Made by a program: the position numbers and the translations under genes | Assembly (NCBI GenBank): GCA_041302745.1 | Contig: JBFYQP010000011.1 | Span: 1-11,396, forward strand | Direction: 5' to 3' | DNA from: JAPLGD01 sp041302745 | GTDB taxonomy: Bacteria; Bipolaricaulota; Bipolaricaulia; UBA7950; UBA9294 | Length of the DNA stretch: 11,396 nucleotides | In this document: one piece after another, positions 6,602-11,396 of the stretch | Layout: each line of letters begins with the position of its first letter | Position numbering within the stretch: the stretch's first letter is position 1 | Notes under the pieces: generated by a model | Database searches by the model: none | Seen by the model: only the letters and a program-made list of their open reading frames with translations | What the model was told of the DNA's origin: nothing

Positions 6602-6607
6602 TACAAT
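6602..6607 (+). promoter_or_regulatory. -10 box (TACAAT) giving a leaderless transcript for the regulator-hopanoid operon
   Basis: TACAAT matches five of six bases of the -10 consensus and ends 6 bases before ATG 6614, so transcription would start at or next to the A of the ATG. GGAG at 6609-6612 is only one base from the ATG, too close to serve as a ribosome binding site. This would be the promoter for the second regulator and probably the whole downstream hopanoid run. Confidence 0.5.
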
Positions 6608-6613
6608 CGGAGC

Positions 6614-7234
6614 ATGGGGTCAATCCGGGTGGTGCTGGCCGACGATCACGCGTTGGTCCGTTCGGGGATTCGGGCCCTGCTCGCCTCGAGCGGCGTCGTG
6701 GTCGTTGCGGAGGCGGGAGACGGACGGAGCCTGCTCCGAGACGTGCGGGTCCATCGTCCCGACGTGGCGCTCGTGGACGTTTCGATGCCTCTTCTGGACG
6801 GGATCGAGGCGACTCGCCGGATTGCGCGGCTCTCGCCGCAGACGGGCGTCGTGATCCTCACAATGCACGACGACGCCTCGTTCGTCGCCCGTGCACGGCG
6901 GGCCGGAGCCCGCGGATACGTCCTGAAGGACTCGGCCGTCGAGCGCCTGCTCGATGTGGTCCGACGGGTGGCCGCCGGCGAGACGTGCCTTGCGGACGAC
7001 GGCGAGGCGGTCGACGAGCCGCTGACGTCGAGGGAGCGGGAGGTGCTCCAGCTCGTGGTGGAAGGGAAGAAGAACGGGGAGATCGCCGAGTTGCTTCACC
7101 GAAGCATTCACACGGTGCGGAACCATCGCGCTCGTCTGATGCACAAGCTTGGGGCGCGCTCGGCCGCAGACCTTGTCGCGGCAGCCGAGCGGCTCGGGGT
7201 TGCCGTTGGCCTCCCCGGAACCGGACGTGGGTGA
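6614..7234 (+). CDS. Second NarL/FixJ-family response regulator, leading the hopanoid operon
   Basis: This 206-residue protein has a receiver domain with Asp10/Asp11, phospho-acceptor Asp55 (VALVDVSMPLLDG), Thr83 and Lys105 (GYVLKDS), and a C-terminal LuxR-type helix-turn-helix starting LTSREREVLQLVVEGKKNGEIA and continuing IHTVRNHRARLMHKL. All phosphorylation residues are present. ATG 6614 is chosen because a TACAAT box lies 6 bases upstream and the receiver begins at once (SIRVVLADDH). No kinase is adjacent on its downstream side; the only kinase in view is at 4760. Its stop is 1 base before the prenyl synthase ATG, so it is very probably co-transcribed with the hopanoid genes and may be autoregulated or control them. 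It is a paralogue of the regulator at 5976 but clearly diverged in sequence. Confidence 0.93.
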   Translation: MGSIRVVLADDHALVRSGIRALLASSGVVVVAEAGDGRSLLRDVRVHRPDVALVDVSMPLLDGIEATRRIARLSPQTGVVILTMHDDASFVARARRAGARGYVLKDSAVERLLDVVRRVAAGETCLADDGEAVDEPLTSREREVLQLVVEGKKNGEIAELLHRSIHTVRNHRARLMHKLGARSAADLVAAAERLGVAVGLPGTGRG

Positions 7235-7235
7235 G

Positions 7236-8222
7236 ATGACCTCGAAGATCCTGGATGCGCATCGAGACGAGATCCGGACTGCGATCGCAGAGGCCCTGCA
7301 CGGCGACACGCCGCTCCGGAAGGAACTCCGGGTTCACGTAGGCCTGGAGGACGAGGGCGGTCGGGCGATCGACGGAATGGGAAAGCTGCTTCGGCCGAGT
7401 CTGGTCCTGTTCGTGTCGGACGAGCTCGGCGTGCCGACGGCGGAGGCCCTTCCCGCCGCCGTCGGCCTCGAACTTGCCCACAACTTCTCGCTCGTCCACG
7501 ACGACATCCAAGACCAAGACCGAACGCGGCGCGGCCGCCCGACCGTCTGGGCGCGCTGCGGGATTCCTGAGGCGATCAACGCCGGCGACCTGCTGCACGC
7601 CATCGCGGCGATCGTCGTCCAACGGGCCGGCGGCGAGGCGGCCGCCGCGCTCGCGGCGGCGACCGCCGAGATGATCGAGGGGCAGTCGCTCGATCTCGCG
7701 TTCGAGAAGAGGTCCGCGACGGTCGACGAGTACCTCGGCATGGTCGACAAGAAGACCGGGGCGCTCCTGCGCTGCGCGTTCGAACTCGGCGGGATCGTGG
7801 CCGGAGCAAACGCGAAGGTCCGCGAGCGGCTCGGGTCGCTCGGGAGCGCCGTCGGCCGCGCGTTCCAGATCCAGGACGACCTCCTCGGCGTCTGGGGAAA
7901 CGGCGACGTCGTGGGAAAGCCGCGCGGCTCCGACGTGCGGCGGCGGAAGAAGTCGTTCCCCGTCGTGGTCGCGTTTGCGCGCGCCGCGGCGACGGATCGG
8001 GCGCGGCTCGAGACCATCTATGCGAGCGAGCCGGTGTCCGAGGCCGACGTGCGCTGGGTGATCGCGACGATGGAGCGGCTCGGCGTGCGCGACGAAGGCG
8101 CGGCGAAGGTGCGCGAGTACTTGGCGGAGGCCGAGGCCGGGCTTGACGCCCTGCCGCTGTCCCCGATGGGGAAGAGCGAGGCCCGTTCGCTGTTTGGGTA
8201 CCTCGCGGGGAGGGAGAGATGA
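7236..8222 (+). CDS. Polyprenyl diphosphate synthase (FPP/GGPP-type trans-prenyltransferase)
   Basis: This 328-residue cytoplasmic enzyme adds isopentenyl diphosphate units to an allylic primer. The first Asp-rich motif is intact (DDIQD, 89-93, in LVHDDIQDQDRTRRGRPTVW), as are GKLLRP (49-54) and the KTG motif (173-175). The second Asp-rich motif reads DDLLG (214-218), with Gly instead of the last Asp, a variant common in GGPP synthases. Phe84 sits five residues before the first motif with Ser at -4, a pattern linked to archaeal-type GGPP synthases; the product (C15 or C20) stays open. In this operon FPP for squalene would make sense. ATG 7236 is 1 base after the regulator stop; an in-frame GTG at 7227 is an alternative. 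It overlaps hpnH by 4 bases (ATGA). Confidence 0.9.
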   Translation: MTSKILDAHRDEIRTAIAEALHGDTPLRKELRVHVGLEDEGGRAIDGMGKLLRPSLVLFVSDELGVPTAEALPAAVGLELAHNFSLVHDDIQDQDRTRRGRPTVWARCGIPEAINAGDLLHAIAAIVVQRAGGEAAAALAAATAEMIEGQSLDLAFEKRSATVDEYLGMVDKKTGALLRCAFELGGIVAGANAKVRERLGSLGSAVGRAFQIQDDLLGVWGNGDVVGKPRGSDVRRRKKSFPVVVAFARAAATDRARLETIYASEPVSEADVRWVIATMERLGVRDEGAAKVREYLAEAEAGLDALPLSPMGKSEARSLFGYLAGRER

Positions 8223-9220
8223 GTCGTCCGTTCCTGCTGGACGCGGCGGTGGCGCGGCACATCGCGGGGAACAAGCTTCGCCTGCGGAAGCGGTTCCCGT
8301 TCGTCACGATGCTCGAGCCGCTCGAGCTGTGCAACCTCGCTTGCGCCGGGTGCGGGCGCGTTCGCGAGTACCGCGACGTCGCCGATCGCCGCCTCGACGT
8401 CGACGCCTGCCTCGACGCGGTGCGCGCGTCGGACGCGCCGATCGTGTCCGTCTCGGGCGGCGAGCCGCTCTTGCACCCCCAGATCGGCGACATCGTCCGC
8501 GCGCTCGAGGACGACGGGCGATACATGTACTTCTGCACGAACGGCCTTCTGCTCCGGGAGAAGCTCGACCTGTTCAAGCCGTCGCGCCAGCTCGCCTTCG
8601 TCGTCCATCTCGACGGCACGGAGGCCGTGCACGACCGCGTGACCGAGCGCCCTGGGACCTACGCGACGGCGATCGCCGCGATTCGCGAGGCCGTGGCTCG
8701 TGGGCACCGCGTCTGCACGAACACGACCCTCTTCCACGGCTCCGACGTCGAAGACCTGCACACGCTGTTCGCGACGCTTCAGGCGCTCGGGGTCGAGGGC
8801 CTCATGGTCTCGCCGGGGTACGCATACGGCGACGTCTCCGATCGCGACCTCTTCCTCGAGCGGCAGGAGTCGGTGGCCGTCTTCCGCCGCGTCCTCGATC
8901 CGACGAAGGGGTTCCCGTTCTACAACAACCCGCTCTATCTCGACTTCCTGCGTGGGGATCGGCAGTACGCGTGCGCGGCGTGGACAACGGTGACGTACAC
9001 GGTGAAGGGATGGCGCCTTCCGTGCTACGCGCTCGCGGATCGGCACACGGACGACGTTGCCGAGCTGTTCGCGCCGGAGGTGTGGACGAAGTACGGGCCG
9101 GGCGTCGACCCGCGCTGCGGGAACTGCATGATGCACTCGTCGTTTGAGGGCGCAAGCATCCTCGACGCCTTGCGGAAGCCGGCGGCCCTCGCCCGCGTGG
9201 CGCGAGGCGTGTGGGGATGA
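8219..9220 (+). CDS. hpnH: Adenosyl-hopene transferase HpnH (radical SAM)
   Basis: This 333-residue radical SAM enzyme joins the 5'-deoxyadenosyl group of SAM to hopene, giving adenosylhopane, the first step of C35 hopanoid side-chain formation. The CxxxCxxC cluster motif is CNLACAGC (Cys38, Cys42, Cys45), and the SAM-contacting GGE is at 80-82 in SVSGGEPLLHP. The region VVHLDGTEAVHDR and the C-terminal PCYALAD plus PRCGNCMMH (Cys300, Cys303, His306) match the HpnH-specific C-terminal domain (DUF3463). Length is near the usual 330-390. ATG 8219 overlaps the prenyl synthase stop as ATGA and has a strong GGGGAGGG (8207-8214) upstream. The neighbouring hpnG and cyclase make the assignment firm. 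Confidence 0.95.
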   Translation: MSRPFLLDAAVARHIAGNKLRLRKRFPFVTMLEPLELCNLACAGCGRVREYRDVADRRLDVDACLDAVRASDAPIVSVSGGEPLLHPQIGDIVRALEDDGRYMYFCTNGLLLREKLDLFKPSRQLAFVVHLDGTEAVHDRVTERPGTYATAIAAIREAVARGHRVCTNTTLFHGSDVEDLHTLFATLQALGVEGLMVSPGYAYGDVSDRDLFLERQESVAVFRRVLDPTKGFPFYNNPLYLDFLRGDRQYACAAWTTVTYTVKGWRLPCYALADRHTDDVAELFAPEVWTKYGPGVDPRCGNCMMHSSFEGASILDALRKPAALARVARGVWG

Positions 9221-9849
9221 TCGTCGTGGCGGGCTGCTTCCGGCGGGAGACACGGTGGATCGAACGGCGCCCCGGCCTCCGCGTCGTGCGGACGCGGATG
9301 GGCGAGGCGTCGGCCGTCGACCTCGACGCGCGGGTCGGCAGTGACCTGCGCCCGTCCTTCCTTCTCTCCGTTGGGTTCTCGGGCGGTCTTGACGCCGGGA
9401 TGAGGACCGGCGACGTCTTCCTTGCGCGGGCAATCGCGCACCGCGGTGAGATGCTGGCGGTCTCCGACGCCCTCGTCGAACGCGCGCGGCGCGCGCTCGA
9501 TCGACTCGAAGTCTCCGTGTGGACTGGGACCTGCGCCTCCGTCGACGCCGTCGCCGGCGCCGACGCGAAGCGGGAGCTGGGGAAGACGGGGGCGAAGAGC
9601 GTCGACCTCGAGAGCGGACCGCTCGCCCGGTGGGCGGCGGCTCGCGGCGTGCCGTTCCTCTCCTGCCGCGTCGTCCTCGACGCCGCCGAGACCGAGGTGC
9701 CCTTCTCGAGCGATCGGCCGCTCTGGGTGTCGGCGCTGCGCCATCCAGGAGCGACCCTCGACCTCGCTCGCCGCTCGTCGCTCGCAGGGCGGGAGCTCGG
9801 GCGCGCCGTGAACGGGATCGTCGAGGTCCTCGAGGAGGCGGCGGCATGA
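9217..9849 (+). CDS. hpnG: Hopanoid-associated nucleosidase/phosphorylase HpnG
   Basis: This 210-residue protein of the purine nucleoside phosphorylase / MTA-SAH nucleosidase superfamily removes adenine from adenosylhopane, giving ribosyl- (or phosphoribosyl-) hopane after HpnH has acted. Family marks are the N-terminal VVAGCFRRE, LLSVGFSGGLDAGMRTGDV near residues 49-67, the purine-site motif VDLESGPLARWA (Asp130, Glu132, Ser133) and the VVLDAA segment with Asp155 in the position of the catalytic Asp. ATG 9217 overlaps the hpnH stop as ATGA; a GTG two codons upstream is in frame, but ATG gives the cleaner family start. The end overlaps ispG by 4 bases. A general nucleosidase would look similar; position right after hpnH decides the call. 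Confidence 0.9.
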   Translation: MIVVAGCFRRETRWIERRPGLRVVRTRMGEASAVDLDARVGSDLRPSFLLSVGFSGGLDAGMRTGDVFLARAIAHRGEMLAVSDALVERARRALDRLEVSVWTGTCASVDAVAGADAKRELGKTGAKSVDLESGPLARWAAARGVPFLSCRVVLDAAETEVPFSSDRPLWVSALRHPGATLDLARRSSLAGRELGRAVNGIVEVLEEAAA

Positions 9850-10910
9850 CGAAGCGCGTCGTTGTGGGCGGCGTTCCGATCGGCGGCGGCGCGCCGATCG
9901 TCGTCCAGTCGATGACGAACACGAACACGGCCGACGCCGCGGCGACGGTCGCCCAGATCCGGCGCCTTGAGGCCGCGGGCTGCGAGATCGTCCGCGTTGC
10001 GGTCCCCGACTTCGCCGCCGCCGAGGCGCTTCCCGAGATCAAGCGGTCGATCTCGATTCCCCTTGTCGCCGACATCCACTTCGACTACCGCCTCGCCCTC
10101 GCCTCGATCGAGGCCGGCGTCGACAAGCTCCGCCTCAACCCGGGGAACATCACCGACCCTGCGCGCATCGCCGAGGTGGCGGAGGCGGCGAGGAAGGCGG
10201 GCGTCCCGATCCGCGTCGGAGCGAACTCGGGGTCGCTGGCCAAGGACTACCTCGACGCGCACGGCCGGGCGACGGCGTCCGGCATGGTGGACAGCGCCCT
10301 CAACGAGATCCGACTCCTCGAGCGCCACGGCGTCGAGGACATCGTCGTGTCGCTCAAGGCGACGGACGTGCGGATGACGATCGGCGCGTACCGGGCGGTT
10401 GCCGCGGAAGTCGACTACCCGCTCCACATCGGAATCACCGAGGCGGGGACGGCGTGGGAGGGAGCCATTCGCTCCGCCGTCGGGCTCGGCATCCTGCTGG
10501 CCGAGGGAATCGGCGACACCTTGCGGGTTTCCCTCGCCGGCGATCCGGTCGCCGAGGTCGCAGCCGCCTACGAGATCCTGCGCTCGCTGGGCCTGCGGCA
10601 GCGCGGCATCGACCTCCACGTGTGCCCGACGTGCGGGCGCACCGGCATCGACCTCGCGCGGATCGCCAACGAGGTTCGTCGCTCGCTCGTCGACGTCGTC
10701 GAGCCCGTCAAGGTCGCGCTCATGGGCTGCGTGGTGAACGGGCTCGGCGAGGTGAAGGACGCCGACGTCGGCCTCGTTGGGAGCCGTGGGCAGGGGACGG
10801 TGTACGTGAGCGGCGAGCCCGCGGCGACGTCGGTCCCGGAGACTCGGCTCGTCGACGAAGTGGTCGCCGCCGTGCGGACGTTCGTCGAGCGAAGGAGTGC
10901 CCGTGGCTAG
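9846..10910 (+). CDS. ispG: 4-hydroxy-3-methylbut-2-en-1-yl diphosphate synthase IspG (GcpE)
   Basis: This 354-residue iron-sulfur enzyme converts MEcPP to HMBPP, the penultimate step of the MEP isoprenoid pathway. The N-terminal TIM barrel opens with VVVQSMTNT-like residues (IVVQSMTNTNTAD), then VADIHFDYRLAL and KLRLNPGN. The C-terminal cluster domain has CPTCGRTG (Cys260, Cys263) and MGCVVNGLGEVKDADVG (Cys295, Glu302), matching the three Cys plus Glu ligands of the 4Fe-4S cluster. Length is typical of the short bacterial form. ATG 9846 overlaps the hpnG stop as ATGA and has GAGGAGG (9832-9838) upstream. Its place between hpnG and the cyclase ties precursor supply to hopanoid synthesis. Confidence 0.97.
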   Translation: MTKRVVVGGVPIGGGAPIVVQSMTNTNTADAAATVAQIRRLEAAGCEIVRVAVPDFAAAEALPEIKRSISIPLVADIHFDYRLALASIEAGVDKLRLNPGNITDPARIAEVAEAARKAGVPIRVGANSGSLAKDYLDAHGRATASGMVDSALNEIRLLERHGVEDIVVSLKATDVRMTIGAYRAVAAEVDYPLHIGITEAGTAWEGAIRSAVGLGILLAEGIGDTLRVSLAGDPVAEVAAAYEILRSLGLRQRGIDLHVCPTCGRTGIDLARIANEVRRSLVDVVEPVKVALMGCVVNGLGEVKDADVGLVGSRGQGTVYVSGEPAATSVPETRLVDEVVAAVRTFVERRSARG

Positions 10911-11396
10911 CGCGACGCGAGCCGCGCAGGCTCCGACCAGGACAGGGTCTGCTGCTGTCGAGGCGGCGGACCTCGATCGCGCGATCGACCGTGCGGTTGA
11001 TCACCTGTTCGAGATCCAGTACGACGCGGGCTACTGGTGGGCCGAACTTGAGTCGAACGTGACGATCACGGCCGAGCACGTCTTCCTGCGTCACATCCTC
11101 GGGAACACAGACCCGGAGGAGCGGGCGCGCGCTGCAGCCTACATCGGCAAGAAGCAGCGTGCGGACGGGACGTGGGCGAACTGGCACGACGGACCGGGCG
11201 AGCTCTCGACGACAATCGAGGCCTACCTTGCACTCAAGATGGCCGGAATCCCGCCCGAACGCGCCGAGATGTCCGAGGCGCGCCGGTTCATCCTCTCGAA
11301 GGGCGGAGTCGAGAACGCCCGCGTCTTCACCAAGATCTGGCTCGCGATGATGGGCGAGTGGGACTGGCACGGTCTGCCGATCCTGCCGTCCGAGTT
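10903..11396 (+). CDS. shc: Squalene-hopene cyclase, N-terminal part
   Basis: This is the first 164 residues of a membrane-associated cyclase that folds squalene into hopene; the gene runs off the right edge. Family marks are YWWAELESNVTITAEHVFLR (44-63), a QW motif YIGKKQRADGTWANW (80-94), STTIEAYLALKMAG (102-115), FILSKGGVENARVFTKIW and the following WDWHGLPILPSE. The catalytic DxDD motif lies beyond the window. GTG 10903 is chosen because AAGGAG (10892-10897) is 5 bases upstream; it overlaps the ispG stop by 8 bases. The first 20 residues are Ala/Thr-rich and not family-like, which is common for this enzyme. It is also known as hpnF. Confidence 0.95.
   Translation, partial: MASATRAAQAPTRTGSAAVEAADLDRAIDRAVDHLFEIQYDAGYWWAELESNVTITAEHVFLRHILGNTDPEERARAAAYIGKKQRADGTWANWHDGPGELSTTIEAYLALKMAGIPPERAEMSEARRFILSKGGVENARVFTKIWLAMMGEWDWHGLPILPSE

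Noticed and set aside
8018..10075. 685-codon open frame on the minus strand
   Set aside because: It is antisense to prenyl synthase, hpnH, hpnG and ispG, is Arg/Pro/Ser-rich, and has no family-like motifs; long antisense frames are expected in GC-rich coding DNA.
8802..10619. 605-codon open frame on the minus strand
   Set aside because: It is a shadow of hpnH, hpnG and ispG in the opposite strand; the plus-strand frames carry all catalytic motifs.

Overview
The window is a GC-rich, gene-dense piece of a bacterial chromosome. Ten complete genes and two cut by the window edges are supported. Hopanoid genes, NarL-type two-component genes and sigma70-like promoter elements show a bacterium. The phylum cannot be fixed from the sequence. 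The mix of a DUF401 permease, an orphan L-fucose isomerase-like protein and a compact hopanoid operon suggests a little-cultured, deep-branching lineage, but that is only an impression.

Layout. A small duplicated-domain protein (1-339, minus, cut by the left edge) diverges from a DUF401 membrane protein (432-1655, plus). That gene converges on, and overlaps by 27 bases, an MscS channel gene (1629-2708, minus). Next comes an L-fucose isomerase-like gene (2943-4157, plus). Its last codons and stop are followed by a 36-base tandem array (4158-4335), in which every unit re-encodes the end of that gene, stop included, and can fold as a hairpin. A promoter at 4414-4442 then serves a DUF3467 gene, a multi-membrane-span histidine kinase and its NarL-type response regulator (4468-6551).

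A second NarL-type regulator (6614-7234) has its own apparently leaderless start. It leads a tight run of polyprenyl diphosphate synthase, hpnH, hpnG, ispG and squalene-hopene cyclase (7236 to the right edge), with gaps of 1 base or overlaps of 4 to 8 bases. ispG feeds the MEP isoprenoid pathway, the prenyl synthase elongates the units, the cyclase makes the hopene skeleton, HpnH adds an adenosyl group and HpnG removes adenine, giving C35 hopanoid precursors.

The kinase has no large extracytoplasmic domain and resembles DesK-type membrane sensors in architecture. Two NarL regulators sit at the door of a membrane-lipid operon, so control of hopanoid synthesis by membrane state is a reasonable hypothesis, not something the sequence proves. 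The most unusual structure is the stop-codon-containing repeat array after the isomerase-like gene.
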